64,000 nucleotides of DNA from Azadirachta indica (taxonomy: Eukaryota > Streptophyta > Magnoliopsida > Sapindales > Meliaceae), in contig CM040443.1 in NCBI GenBank assembly GCA_022749755.1, positions 1,217,191 to 1,281,190 on the forward strand, read 5' to 3'. The translations under genes were made by a program, and so were the position numbers. Of this stretch, positions 24,301-37,454 are shown piece after piece. A model generated the notes under the pieces. It did no database searches. It saw only the letters and a program-made list of their open reading frames with translations, and was not told the origin of the DNA. The first letter of the stretch is position 1. Every line of letters begins with the position of its first letter.

Positions 24301-25290
24301 AACTATTCATCTACTCTTATATGTAGATGACATGCTGATAGCTTGTCGAAGCAAGGCTTAGATTGATATGTTGAAGAAGCAATTGAATGAAGTTTTTGAA
24401 ATGAAGGACTTGGGACAAGGAAGAAAGATCTTAGGCATTGAGTTGAAAAGGAATAGAAATAGGAGATCCATATTTCTGTCACAAGAAAATTATATTAAAA
24501 GCGATTTGGAGAAGTTGAGGATGCAAAATTTCAAACCACTCATGATACCTCTAATAGCTCACTTCAAGCTCTCAAGTTTGTAAGATCTAAAGATAGAAGA
24601 TGAGAAGAAAAAGATGAAATCAGTGCCCTATGCAAATGCAATTGGAAGCCTAATTATGCAATGATATGTACAAGACCAAACATTGTACATGTTATCAGTA
24701 TAGTCAGTAGGTTCATGGCTAATCTTGGAATTAGCCATTGTTAGGCTATTAAATGGATTCTGAGGTATCTTAAAGGTACTTCTGAAGTTAGAATAGTGTA
24801 TAAAACATCTAAAAATAATCAAATAAAGCTATACGGATATGTTGATGTTGACTTTCCAAGGGACCTGGATAAGTGAAGGTCTATAATAGGTTATATATTT
24901 TTGTTGTGCATTTACACAATTATCTGAAAGCAACAATTTAGCATATTGTATTGTCAACAACAAAAGCAAAGTATGTTGCAGCAATAGAAGCAATAAAGAA
25001 AGTATTGTGGCTCAAAGGCTTAGTAGAAGAATTAGGTCTATCTTAAAAGTGTGTAGTAGAGCATTGTGATAAAGTGCGATTCACTTAAGTAGAAATCCAA
25101 TGCATTATGAAAAGACCAAACATGTAGATGCTAAATTCATTTCATCAAAGATCAGATTGCCATAGGATTTGTAGACTTGGTAAAAATACATATAGATGAT
25201 AATCTTGCTGATATGCTAACAAAGTCATTAATAGGCATTAAGTTCAATCTATATATGGACTATGCAGGCATTCACAACTTATAGAAAGCT
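21380..25290 (+). pseudogene. Copia gag-pol remnant
   Basis: Many stops and frameshifts, but domains appear in order. Gag start: FNLWHL and DALEGEGKMPDTL near 21395-21490. CCHC zinc knuckle C-Y-C-H-K-x-A-H-F-K-K-D-C near 22017-22060. Protease region with LESSCSFHMCH near 22170-22205, where the usual Asp of D-S-G is Glu. GAG-pre-integrase LWHM then integrase 22567-23200 (GPSQVNCLNGSKYFLSLIDD, YNGLAERMNKTL). Reverse transcriptase 23700-24580 with YVDDML near 24319-24336. RNase H STTKAKYVAAIEA near 24955-24990. The longest open piece is 119 codons, so it cannot make an active polyprotein. Confidence 0.9.
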
Positions 25291-25344
25291 AGTGTAAGTA
25301 AGAACATGTAGATAGAAAGGAATTATAAGCAAGGCGGAGAATTG

Positions 25345-25991
25345 TAAAGAATAGATACTTCAAATTCTTGAGAACCTAAGTATCTGAGTAATCAAAGACC
25401 TAAGGACCCAAAAAGTTAAGGTAGAGTAGTTATCTTGATTTGAAGAGGACTTGATCCAGTATCCTAGTACCTGAGTACTTAAGGACTTAAGGACTTAAGT
25501 TGGAGTAGTCATCCTATCTTGAAGATGACCTGATCTGGTATCCTAATACTTAAGAACTAAAGGACCTGAAGACCCAAAGAGTTAAGATAGAGTAGTCATC
25601 CTAACTTGAAGAGGTTTCCAAACCTACATGAATAAGGATAACAAACCTACTTGAATTGGGATTTTTAGGAGCATTTTAAAAGCCCTGTATTCTATAGTTT
25701 TGAGGTTTAGGGAGAAGAGAAGGGGAAATTAAAAAGAGATGATTCGAGAGTAAAGAGATATCTTGTAAATATTCTATCTTCTACTTTTAATAATAGACCT
25801 TACATGTGTTTGCACTATGGATATAGGCAATTTTGCTGAACCATGTAATTCTTATTTGTCTCTAATCTTGTTTATTATTTCTGTGTTTTGTCTTCATTAT
25901 CCAGTCAGATGTAATAGTTTTTATTATATTGCAATATTGATTCAATCATATCAGTGTTAGATCATTATTCTAAGGTTGGGTTTTTACAACA
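25345..25991 (+). repeat. Right copia LTR
   Basis: It starts TAAAGAATAG after the polypurine tract and ends ACAACA. It carries the same triple internal repeat as the left LTR. Confidence 0.85.
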
Positions 25992-26340
25992 ATATATATT
26001 TATATGTTTATGTGCGTGTTAAGATTTAACTTGCCGCTGCCTAGCTTGGAATTTGTGATCGATTTATTTATAAATTTGCAATTGTTACTTTGTTCTTATT
26101 TTGAATTTATATTTAATAGATAATTAATTTATCATGCATTCCCATTGCTCAAGTGGCTTGTTATTGAAAGGAAATTAATATGATCTTGTTGGCTTGTGTT
26201 CTTTTCTAGTTATTATATATATATATATATATAATTAGACTTGTTGCTGCCTAGCTTGGAATTTTCGGTTGATTTTTTGCCTAAATTTTCAATTGTTACT
26301 GTGTTCTTAAATTTATCTTTTACTTCTCCTCGTTTAAAAA
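25992..26340 (+). repeat. Right half of the ~200-bp tandem array
   Basis: A full unit (about 26025-26215) and a partial unit (about 26230-26340) match those at 20310-20640, including TGCCTAGCTTGGAATTT and GAAAGGAAATTAATATGATC, with (TA)n spacers. Confidence 0.8.
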
Positions 26341-26724
26341 AAAAAAGGTTAATTGGAAGAGCAACAAAATTCTAGGAAAACAATTAAAGTACAAGAGTTT
26401 TGAATTTTCTTTTCCTTTTTTATATATCAAAAAGAGAGAGAGAAAATCTTCTCTCTTGAATGAATATTTCAAGCATAGGTGCCTTAAGCCATCTTCAACT
26501 TTGTTGTTATGTCTTGGCTACAAGAGATATATGATTTAAAGTTAAGAGTATGAATATTTCAGCATCAACAAAATCACAACTGACTCACAGTATCACAACA
26601 AACAAGTTTGTTGCGATTCCTATTATCATGCATGCTTGTAAGTCGATTTTATATTGTGGTTGTATATTGCAATTCGTATGATTCTCTATTGATGCTGACT
26701 TATTTGCCTCTTCCTATAGCAAAA

Positions 26725-28789
26725 TATGGTTAGTAAGGACTCGTGGATCCAAATGGAAGCTAATTTCATGGGCATGAAGTACGATATAAAGTGGAAAGAT
26801 CCACACAGACGTAATAGGTTGGTTATGATTAATTGTATCACCAACCTAGCAATTCAAAGGATCATAATGTTCGACGAAGAATTTACTTTGCAAGTTGTAT
26901 AACCATAGGATAACAAGATGTTTGTGGTTGGTAATGATAAAGATTTGTTGGACATTTAGAAAGTACACATCAAATGCAATTACAAAAGAATGAAGCTTCA
27001 CTCCAAATTGCTTCCACTCACAATGAAACCACCAGTCAAGAGGACCATGCTAATAAAGGAAAAACACTTCTACTCCCCTATTCAGTTACAAGCACCTGAA
27101 CACAATCATGCACTGTAGCATGGTGTGACTCCCAGCCTTATTCAGACTTTAGTAATGCTGCAAGAGATGGTTCAAAAGGTTTACATAGTTCTAGCAGTTG
27201 TCAAATGGGCATGTATACCATAATTACCCTTCACAATAGTTTCAAACCACAACAAACAACCATTGTGACCTACTTAATGAAAACCTTAACCAAACATCTG
27301 CCCATACACAAACACCTCTAGAAATAGAAACCTAAAACATGGCCTTAGAAACTTGTCATAGTTTCCTAGCAATAAAATAACAAGCATTCCCACAAAAAAA
27401 TGCAAATCATATCACAACACTACTAATGTTGATATTCCAATATCACAAGATCCCTAATAGCAAATTTTTCAAGCTAAGCTTGCAGGCAACACATTAGCAC
27501 AAGAACATATGTTGCTTATGAAGAAGTAAGACTTGATGAAGTTGACACTAACAGTGTTTACTCTGATTTAGCAAGTGATGATTAACAAAAAGATGCTTTT
27601 GCTAGTGAACCGTATAGGACAAATCAAGGGTAAGGTCAAGTTGTTGGTGATGAAGCTACTGAATTGAGAGGAGGATGATATGTTGTTGTCTACTTATGAA
27701 TCTAATGACAATGATTGTGGTTTTTGTTCTGACTCTGATGTTGAGAACTCATTGAGCAAGATGCAAGAATATATTAAGAATAACTTCTATAAGCCTAATA
27801 AAGGGTCAAATCAACTAAAGGTTGGCATGTATTTCAGAAGTGTTGTAGAGATGTCATCTACTTTAAAAGATGATGCCATGAAAGAAGGATTCAGATTAAA
27901 GAGAATTAAAGTTGAGAGAAGTAGGTGACATTAAGATATGGTAGGAGTATTGTGCATGGAAATTTCATGTAATTCGAACCAGAACAGGTGGCTTTTTCCA
28001 AGAAAAATGCTTTTAACTACATACATGCCAAAGCTTCTAAATAATCTTGAATGTGAAACCATTTGGATTACTAGTAAGCATATGGATACAATATTGACTA
28101 ACTCGGAGATTATTGTTTTTGTGTTATAAGCTGATGTGTGCATCAAATATAAAGTTCACTTTTCAAAACATAAAGTTTATAGAGTGAAAAAAAAAAAAGC
28201 TCTTGTAGCAGCAGGTGTTGATCATGAGGAAAGCTATAAGAAAAATAAAAGTTTATGCACAAATCATACTGGACAAGATGCCTCAAATCATTGCACTTAT
28301 GAAGGTTAACAAAAGTAATATATCAGATACAAAAACAACTTTTGACAGATTTCTACTTGCTTTCCCTATTTTTCGAGATAGTTTGAATCATGATTGTAGA
28401 CTTTTTATAGGGATTGACGAGTGTCATTTAAAGGGGCCATATATAGTTGTTCTGTTGTCAGTGGTTACACTCGATGAACATGGAAATTTACCACTTGGTT
28501 TTATGTTTTTCTGATATGGAGAATAACAGCACATGAAGTTGGTTTCTTGGGCATTTGAAGACATTATTGAACTCAAATAGGCAACTTCCATTCATGTGCG
28601 ACTACAAAAAAGGTATACAAGCTGCACTATCTCTAGAATTCCCAAATATACACATTCAATTTTCTTTACAGCATACACTTGTAAATGTCAAGGCAAATCA
28701 TCTAAAAGTTAACCTCGGTTTAGATTTTGGGCTACAATGAGCGCTATAGACAGAAGAGCCTTTGAAATTACAATGGAATCTATAAAAGC
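26725..28789 (+). pseudogene. MuDR-type (MULE) transposase, 5' part
   Basis: Broken coding of a plant Mutator transposase. A MuDR-domain segment at 27680-27928 reads QLKVGMYFRSVVEM and ends in RLKRIKVERSR. A degraded zinc-binding stretch follows (CAWKFHV... LHTC) near 27950-28025. The catalytic region at 28215-28514 contains the first DDE motif G-I-D-E-C-H-L-K-G, then LLSVVTLDEHGNLPLGF. After a frameshift near 28515, a second frame (28555-28740) carries MCDYKKGIQAAL, matching the second catalytic Asp region. It is cut after IKA by the LTR element at 28790 and resumes at 34309. The part before 27600 is assigned only by position and is weak. Confidence 0.8.
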
Positions 28790-30467
28790 TATAATACTTA
28801 AATTTAATGCTGATGAAAATGTGTATATGTTAGGCATTTGTATATATATATATATATATGTAGAAGTTAGAAGAAGAGTACATTTATTTGGGATGGATTA
28901 TTTAATCAGTGATAGATTTATTTATATTTAAAAAAAAAGGATTTTGAGTAATAAAATTTTAATGTGGGCCAAAAGTTAAAAAAAAATAGTTGAGGGTTAG
29001 TGTGAAATTTAAAAAAAAAATCCTTAATGCCTCATTTCACTTTGCCTAGATCGGTTAGGAAAAAAAAAAAGAAAATAGAAAAGAGCAAAGCAAGAGGAAG
29101 AGAGGACATGTGGCACAAAAGAAAAGAAAATGTGTAAGTATATGTGTGTAGGTCCAATGAAGGAAAGGTAGTTGGTGGAAAAAATAAAAAAACAAATGGT
29201 GAAAACTGTGGGAATTATATATAAATGCCATCCTGGTGCTCAATTAATTTAGCGAACTCAGTAACCAAAGGAAGAAGAAAAAGATAAGAAGGAAAGAAAG
29301 GACGGAAAGATAGGAAAAAGGAGAACCAACTTGGTAGGATTCCTGGTACTGTTATTATTCTTAGATAAAAAATTCTACTCGCAAGTTATTTTACATAATT
29401 TTTTTGTAGAAAGTTAAATTTTAGTATTTAAATATATGCTTAAATATATATACATATTTTTAGGTAACTAAATTTGAATTTTTATCTTTTATTATTAAAT
29501 TATTATTTATTATTATTTGTTAAATTGATATTAAGAGCTAATTGGAAGGAGGAGGAGAAATCAATAAATATAGAATTGTTACGCATCTAGCAAGTAGGTA
29601 TTTATATTTATTAGGTGGCTTTTAGTTTTAAAATTGAAAAGTAAGGTGTTTAATTATAGCTGATGTTTTGATAAATGTGTATGAAATTCTTGAATCACCA
29701 CATGTTGATCCAATTAATTATTTTTTGAATCAGATTTAAATAGAATTTTTCAAATAAATATTAAATTTTCAAATACAGTGAGAAAATTGTATCGACATGT
29801 GTTGTGCTTTTATAAATGTATGGTTTGTATGGAAATGTTGTGAATATATCTAATAAATGAAAATGTGATGACCATGGTTGTTATTGTGATGTGGCATTGG
29901 TGTTTGGGTCGACGGTTTCTAGAAATAATGCTTTCAAAGTACGTTTTTGTTGGGACGATGGTCTCTAGAAACAATGCCCTTAAAGTATGTATAGCCAGTT
30001 TTCAGGGTAGCGGTCCTTTAGAATAAAACCTGTAAAGTACGCAAGTAAAAAATTCATAGAAATTATTTTTTTCATTAAATAATGGAATTATGTGTTTTAC
30101 GTTACTTATGAATATTAAAAGTGAGATTTTGATTTAATATTCATGTACACTCTTTGTTGAAAATTAGAAAGTGCTTTTATGTTTAAATTCGTTCATTGTA
30201 AATTTTAAAACTGTTTTTATGTATAAATATCTACTAAGTATTAGCTCACCCCCACTTTCCAGATTTTTGGTATTTGTTGAAGTAAAGATGAATAGGAGTC
30301 CAAGGATACTCGAAGATAAGGACTTTGCTAAATTTGGAGTATTGCATAATTATAGATGTAAGAGTTTGTGTTGTATAGTTTTGATATATTTTTTATTTAG
30401 TATTTGAATATTTTTGTTGCACCCTAATTCGGCGCCACTTTCTTAATGCCGAATTCGAGGTGTTACA
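28790..30467 (+). repeat. Left LTR of the LARD-like element
   Basis: 1678 bp. It has a TATA box TATATATAAAT at 29216-29226, three tandem ~45-bp subrepeats at about 29905-30045 and an AATTCGGC/GCCGAATT inverted repeat near the 3' end (about 30426-30455). Confidence 0.85.
29216..29226 (+). promoter_or_regulatory. TATA box of the LTR promoter
   Basis: TATATATAAAT in the U3 region, conserved in the right LTR at about 33161-33171. Confidence 0.6.
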
Positions 30468-32742
30468 AAGTTGGTTCGAGAGCATAAGTTATGATTCTGT
30501 AGACTTTAATAAATACGATTTGAGTGTTTCTTTTTTAGATTTGATATTAAGTGTTATTGGTTAGAATAAAGGTTTAAAAAGCCCTTTAAGATGTGATTGA
30601 TTGCTTAGGTAATTGTTTACAGAATTATTTTGTATGAGATATTAGAGTAACGCAACGGAAGCATGTTTTATTATGATTATGTAGAAGATTTTATTTTGAT
30701 TGAGATATTAGTGATGATGAATTTGAAAGGCGAATTTCTCTGAAAGGGTGGAGAATGATAAAGTTGAGAGGTACTATCTAAGCCATATTGTTGGATTTAA
30801 TAAGAGGCTTTTGAGTTTATTTGTATTTGTAAATAATATGATGTTATATTTACAATGATTAGAGAATAAGGATTTTTAATTTAGGAGTTTGGTAAGGATT
30901 GAGTCATGTGTATTTTATAAGGATTGTGATTCCTTGGACAGGAGAAACTTAAGTTATAAATACAAGAGGTATAAAATAGTTGATATCTACTCTTTAAGGG
31001 AGAAGATTTTGAGGAGATTGGAGTAGATCCTAAAGAAAAATTCAAGATCAAGGATTTACATTTATCTATTGGTTTGTTGTAGCAGAATAAGAGTACATGA
31101 TTGGAGTTTAAGCATTTTAGAAGACTAGAACCTTACAGAATTTTGTGCTTACAAAACTTTTGCGAAAAGGAAAATTTGCTTATTTTGATTTTGAATATGG
31201 ATGTTTAATACATCAAACTAGACATCTAAATGAATATATCAAAATCAGATTTGTTAAAATCGAACGGGACAACAAATTTTAATGAATTTTCAAAGTGGAG
31301 TCAAGTATGCTGGAAATTTTTTTTATTTCAGCAGATCCCATGTATTGCAAAATTATTTTGACACACTTATATTCTTCCAAAAATTATGAAATTTGGTATA
31401 CGACTTAAGCTATATGTCTAGTTTAATTCTGGAAAGTTTCATGATCATTTGAATTGAGAATGATTTGTTATTAATTTTTGAATTTAGTAAGTTCAATGTT
31501 GAAAACTGTTTTACAGATTTTATGTGTGGTGAAACATAAATTGTTTTGAACAGTTTTTTATGTTATAAAGCTTTGCAATTTTTATGTTCAATAGCTTCAT
31601 ATGTCATCTTAGTTTCTGCAATATTTTACAATATTTGGTTAAAGGAACAATTTATGAAAAACCAAAGACTGAGGATTGTTCTGTTTGCGACTGATTTTAT
31701 ATTACAAGATCAAATTTGGAAATTATTATTGTAAGGAAATTTGAGGACTTTGTATGTTATAACTTATAGAAATTCTACTGATGTGATCTTTTGTTAAAAA
31801 TGCTATTATGTTATCAATATTTGAGGGCGCTTCAAAGTAATACAATTCGCTTTAAACAAATTGCAGAATTTATGTGTCTTTTTTATTATAAAGGTATTTT
31901 TACACATATGTTGGTATTCAAATATTAATGATTTGGTACTTATTCAACATATTTGATAAGAGTAATATCTCCTTTCTTTTTGAGTATTTGAAGTGCTTTA
32001 ACAAGCATGTTTTGATTTATAAGCATTAATGTAGGACATATACGTAAACAAAGGTTTTGTGCATGAAAATTAAGAAAACTTTTACACTAAGAAATTTAAG
32101 TGTTTTTTTAAATCTTCATGGACTTTTTTTATGGAACTTAGAATTCCATTTAAAGGGATTGGATTTTATCACTATGTTTCTGTGTCATGAGTCATATTTT
32201 CATTTATACGCTCTAGCTCAATGTTCATACTCTTTATAGTTATGAAAAATCCTTAGGTGATGATTTGCCAAAAGCAAAACCATGTTTTTTTTTTTTTTGA
32301 AAAGTGAAGAAAATAAGTTATGTTATATGCATATTCATCTTTTATATCGTGTTATTTGATAAAAGTGATTTTTTTTTTCTTTGTTTCACAAAGACTAGGA
32401 AGTAGTTTGCTTACTGAGTTGTTCCCTAATATAGTTTTGTGATTCTCAGGATTTAGAAAGTATGTGTGAGAATCTAGTTTGAAGTATGTTGTCTAGAAGT
32501 TTGATTTTAATAGTAGTTAAAGTTTTTAGTATCTAAGGAATATATTTGCTGTTTGACTTTTGTAGTTATGAATTTCTTTAAGCGATGATTGGATTAATAT
32601 TAATGATTTGTGCTATTGGAGGTTTGTGAGTTAAGCAAGACTTCGACTTATTTAGATATAAAGCATGATAGTTAATATTATAGGTTGTTAATTAAGAAGC
32701 TACAGAGAAACGCAAGGTATAATAGTTTAAGGTGGGGAGAAT
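30468..32742 (+). other. Interior of the LARD-like element, non-coding
   Basis: Only short unrelated frames (up to ~62 codons) occur and no retroelement protein motif is found. It starts with the primer-binding site and ends with the polypurine tract at about 32731-32742. Confidence 0.7.
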
Positions 32743-34303
32743 TATAATACTCGAATTTAATGTTGATGAAAACATGTATATGTTAGGTATTTGTATGTGT
32801 ATATATATGTAGAAGTTAGAAGAAGAGTACATTTATTTAGGATGGATTATTTAATTAGTGATAGATATGTTTATATTTAAAGAAAAAAGGATTTTGAGTA
32901 ATAAAATTTTAATGTGGGCCAAAAGTTAAAAAAAAAGTTAAGCGTTAGTGTGAAATTAAAACAAAAATCCATAATGCTTCCTTTCACTTTGCCTACGTCA
33001 GTTAGGGAAAAAAAAGAAAAGGAAAAAGAAAAGAGCAAAGCAAGAGGAAGAGAGGACATGTGGCACAAAAGAAAAGAAAGTGTGTAAGTATATGTGTGTT
33101 GGTCCGACGAAGGAAAGGCAGTTGGTGGAAAAAGGAACAAATGGTGAAAATGGTGGGAATTATATATAAATGCCATCCTGGTGCTCAATTAATTTAGCGA
33201 ACTCAGTAACCGAAAGAAGAAGAAGAGAAAGAGATGAATGAAAAAAAGGAAAGAAAGAAAGGAAAAAGGAGAACCAACTTGGTAGGATTCCTCCTGCTCT
33301 TTTATTCTCGAATAAAAAATTCTATTAGCAAGTTATTTTATATAATTTTTTCTGTAGAAAGTTAAATTTTAGTATCTAAATGTATGTTTAAATATATATA
33401 CATATTTGTAGGTAACTAAATTTGAATTATTATCTATTATTATTAAATATTATTTTTTTATTATTTGTTAAATTGATATTAGGAGGTGATTGGAAAGAGG
33501 AGGAGAAACCAACAAACATAAAATTGTCACACATCTTGCAAGTAGTTATTTATATTCATTTGGTGGATTTTGGTTTTAAAACTGAAAAATATGGTGTTTA
33601 ATTACAATTGATGTTTTGATAAATGTGTATGAAATTCTTGAATCACCACGGATTGATCCAATTAATTATTTTTTGAATCAGATTTAAATAGAATTTTTCA
33701 TATGAATGTTAAATTTTAAAATACAATGAAAAAATTGTATCAAAACGTGTTGTGTTTTTATAAATATATGATTTGTATGAAAATGTTGTGAATATATTTG
33801 ATAAATGAAAATGCGATGGCCATGGTTGTTATTATGATGTGACATCGGTGTTTGGGCTGATGGTCCTTGTAAATAATACCCCTAAAATATGGTTTTGTTG
33901 GAGAGTGACAGTCCTTAAAAACAATGCCCTTAAAGTACGTATGGTCAGTTTTTGGGGCGACAGTCCTTCAGAATAAAGCCCGTAAAGTATGCAAGCACAA
34001 AATTTATAGAAATTATTTTTTTTTTTTACATAATGAAATTATATGTTTTACATTATTTATATGACTATTAAAAGTGAGATTTTGATTTAATATTTTACTA
34101 TACTCTTTTTTGGAAATTCAGAAGTGTTTTATGTTCAAATTTGTTCATTATAAATTTTAAAACTATCTTTATGTATAACTGAGCATAACTCTACTGATTT
34201 GTTGATTAACTCAATAGGAGCCCTCCAAGACTTTTCTATAGGTTTTTATGATTATAGTATTTGTTGTAGTTAAAATGAATAGGAGTGCAAAGGGGGTTTT
34301 ACA
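32743..34303 (+). repeat. Right LTR of the LARD-like element
   Basis: 1561 bp, clearly homologous to the left LTR through to about 34290, then a deletion joins directly to the terminal TTTTACA. It carries three ~45-bp subrepeats at about 33850-33990. Confidence 0.85.
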
Positions 34304-34308
34304 AAAGC

Positions 34309-35440
34309 CATGAGGGTTTGAGAAAGAAGGCTAAGCATGGTCATGGAATCATGCAAGTCTGACTTGATAGCAAGAAAGCATTACAAAAAGCTGCCCATTG
34401 CTTGTAAGTAGAAAGACATAGTAATAGGGAAAATTTATGTGTAATAATGCCTGCCAATAATAAACTGTTTAACGTAGATGACAAAGGAATGACGTACATG
34501 GTTGACTTGGCATCTTGGTCATGTGATTGTGGTGCTTGGAGTGTTAGTATCATTTCTTGTAAGCATGCTTTGCCATGTATAATATAGAGCAGTGAGGATT
34601 TTTGTGACTTTGTTGATGCGAGCTATTGGAAAGAGACATATTTACGGGATTATACAGGTATGATTCACCCATTGCCAGAAAAGACCATGTGGCCACATGT
34701 TAATGCTGATGATATACTACCTCCAACTGTTGAAAGAACCCTTAGTAGGCCTAAACTCAATAGAAAGAGGGAGTCTGACGAAGTTCCTGGCCATTGAAAG
34801 AGGTTCACATTGAAGTGTAGTGTTTATGACCAATTCGGACATAATAAAAGAGCATGCCTAGTTAATCCAGACAATGCAAGCAAAATGACAAGGCAATATT
34901 GGTTATGCATTTTTATTTTCTACTTGCAACAATACGAAGAATTTATTTTTCATTGCGATATTAATCATGGTTATTGGCTTGTACTTATAATGTATCTGTA
35001 TGTTCAAAAGAGTAATGTCAGAGCGATACATGTACAGGCAGAGAGGACAACTGATGGATAATTAGGTTAACATGTGCCACATTATGTGCTTTAGCATGAA
35101 ATTGACTTGTTATGTTAATTTGATTAATTTTCTTGCTATGTTAATTTTATTTCCTTTTTGTTTATAGTAAGTGTAGGAAAGTAGTCCCAAATTGCACAAC
35201 AAGGTCATGCAAGAAACCAGTTAGAACTTCCCCTAATGGGAAGTCAAACTAGCATAGCAAAGGCATGGGAATCAAGTGAGATGGTGGCATCAAATTAGTG
35301 GCTTGGAGTGCAAGCAAAAAGGATTGTGTCATCTAGAAGAGTAAGGATACCAAGTTTGGTGGCTGCAATAAGTTCAAGTGGAAGCTCGACAAGAACAATT
35401 GACAAAGGAAAAGCACCAATGCATGAAATTGGCAAGGTAA
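34309..35440 (+). pseudogene. MuDR-type (MULE) transposase, 3' part
   Basis: Continuation of the transposase split at 28789. CKSDLIARK near 34360 matches the segment before the third catalytic residue, but the expected NNLCE-like block is missing, so part of the catalytic core was also deleted. A SWIM zinc finger follows at about 34500-34580 (SWSCDCGAW, then SCKHALPC). Then comes a WKETYLRDY...MIHPLPEKTMWP segment and a zinc-knuckle remnant CSVYDQFGHNKRACL at 34813-34857, in which the second Cys is Tyr. The low-complexity C-terminal tail region runs to about 35440. Several stops are present. Confidence 0.8.
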
Positions 35441-37454
35441 TTTACAATTTAATTTGTTTCACTTGTATACATTGAACTAGACCTAATGTATAAACTTATT
35501 CAATTGACTAAATTCAAAAACTGTGTGGTCATTATTACAGGGGAGATAATTAACATAACCACAACTAACAGCATTTATGAACAAATAAATAACATATTTA
35601 GTTAGGTTTATATGACTAAAAATTTAAGCGTATGCAGTTTCCACCACTACCATATAAATGATTCATTTGATACTGAGAGTTAAATTATGCACAAAACAAT
35701 GTTTGGCTTTTTTGGCATTATGGAAATTGGTAATTTTTTGGTACACTTTTTGCACATTGTAGCTGACAAAGTTTACTTGCAGGTGTTGTTAACCTTAGGT
35801 TGGTCTTGTTTTTTGTAAATGGTTTTGTATACTTGAAGATGACAAAGTTTACATGTAAGTGCTATTAGTGTGAGGTTGGTTTAGTTTTTTTGCTGTTTTG
35901 TATACCTTTTGTATTAGGAGTTATATACTCTTTGGACAGCATGATGTATACTGAAGCGCAAACTTTGATATGGAATATAAAGCAAGTAGATATTCATAGA
36001 TTTGGTATTGCTTTACATGTGCTGATTTGTGTCATAGAAACTGCATAAACGTTAGTTGATTAGAGTTCTTAATATTATGATGATGCATATGATTGATAAT
36101 GTAGAGAAGCATTTTTGTATCTTGGTGCATCTCTCAGATGTGGATGGCTAGTGCAGTAGTGTAGTGCTCTTGCTAGATTTTTTAGACAGGTTGTTGAATG
36201 GTGTTTTCCCTTTTATGCATCATTGACATAATAGCTTTATACACTTCCATGAAAGGCTTCCACCACCTATAGAAAGAGCATGTATCCTTGTTCTTTGGAT
36301 AGGAGTAATAAATTTTATGTGCATCGTTTGATGATTAAGAATTCGTTTGAATGCTCTTAGGCCACACTCATATTTTGTTATGAAACCTAAAGTATACCTC
36401 TGTTGATCTCATGTTCATATGTGCTTGTGCTTGAGATAAATGCAGAAGATGCAAATGAAGGCATTATGCTTGCTATTTTGTTATGCGGATTTTGTACATG
36501 GGGTTCGAATGCAACATATTCTATTATATGGATTTTGAGAGTGGGTTTTGAATGCAAAGTATGTGTATTAGTGTTATATATGATCAACTTTTGAACAGTT
36601 TTATTTTAAAATTTTGAAATTCAAATTCCTTGTGCATTTGTACATGACTAAACAAGGATTCAAAATTTATTATATAATATAGTAAAAAAAAATTTTAATA
36701 TGTTACTATTTAGGTTATAAATTTATTCATTATCTTTATTTTATTAATTTATTAATCTATTAATTAAATTATTTCATTAATTTGTTACTCTTTCAATTCT
36801 AATTAATTAATTAATTGATTATTCTATTAATATTATTTAATTAATTAATTATTCTATTAATTAAATTATTTAAATAGTTCATGAGTCTAATAATTTATTT
36901 TGATATATAGTATACAAAAATATTATGCCCAAACACTAATACTGTGTAGAATATTAATTAAATAATTGTAATTGATAAAATTGTAGGTTTAATCATTTTA
37001 TTTAATTATTTTTTTCCAATTTTCCTTATTTGTTTTCTTTTTTCTCGCATTATTTTAATATGATCAACTTTAATTTATATTACTTTTACTAAGTAGGGGT
37101 AATATCGTCTTTGTATATATACAGATAACTGTCATAAGGGTGAATGTGTTATTTTAACATTTTCTATCAAAAATAACAATATTTTACCATTAATAAGAGG
37201 ACTGCAGATGACTTTTCAAAATTTTAGCTATTTTTTTTAATTTGTTAATAAATTCGGCAGCAAAGTCGAAAATAACTCTATTTTCTAAATATATTTGTAA
37301 TTAAATTTATTTTTCTAAAATTTTAAAATTTTAATATTAAAATAGGTTTTTTGAACCTTTATAAACAAAAGGTAATAATAATAAAATTAATTTTCAAATA
37401 ATTGTTAAATATAAAATTATTGTTAAACTATTATTAATGATAATAATATGAGAT
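35441..37454. other. AT-rich DNA downstream of the MULE
   Basis: No gene is seen. 36260-36325 resembles 13640-13730. 36960-37250 resembles 51860-52210, including CATAAGGGTGAATGTGT / CATAAAGGTAAATGTGT and the following block. This suggests a shared repeat or segmental copy. 36770-36870 is almost pure TTAATTAA-type sequence. Confidence 0.5.

Larger units (their letters stand above)
20663..25991 (+). mobile_element. Ty1/copia retrotransposon (Tork/TNT1-like), decayed, with both LTRs
   Basis: Left LTR 20663-21324 starts TGAGGAATAG and ends CAACA. It is followed by a primer-binding site ACTAGTATTAGAGCC (degenerate initiator-Met type). Right LTR about 25345-25991 is preceded by the polypurine tract AAGGCGGAGA. 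Coding remains run gag-protease-integrase-RT-RNase H in copia order. The LTRs differ at many positions, so the insertion is old. The left flank ends in (TG)n and the right flank begins with TA-rich DNA, so no target-site duplication can be read. Confidence 0.9.
28790..34303 (+). mobile_element. Non-autonomous LTR retrotransposon (LARD-like) inside the MULE
   Basis: Left LTR 28790-30467, right LTR 32743-34303. Both start TATAATACT and end in (T)TTACA or TGTTACA. A degenerate primer-binding site TTGGTTCGAGAGC follows the left LTR, and a polypurine tract GGTGGGGAGA precedes the right one. The flanking 5-bp target duplication AAAGC occurs at 28785-28789 and 34304-34308. The 2.3-kb interior has no gag, protease, RT or integrase that I can recognise, so it probably relied on a Ty3/gypsy partner. 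The right LTR lacks ~150 bp near its 3' end. Confidence 0.9.

Noticed and set aside
29055..29243. Minus-strand frame starting MSTRMAFIYNSH, also at 32877-33188
   Set aside because: It occurs in both LTRs of the same element and overlaps the LTR promoter on the opposite strand, so it is a by-product of the repeat.
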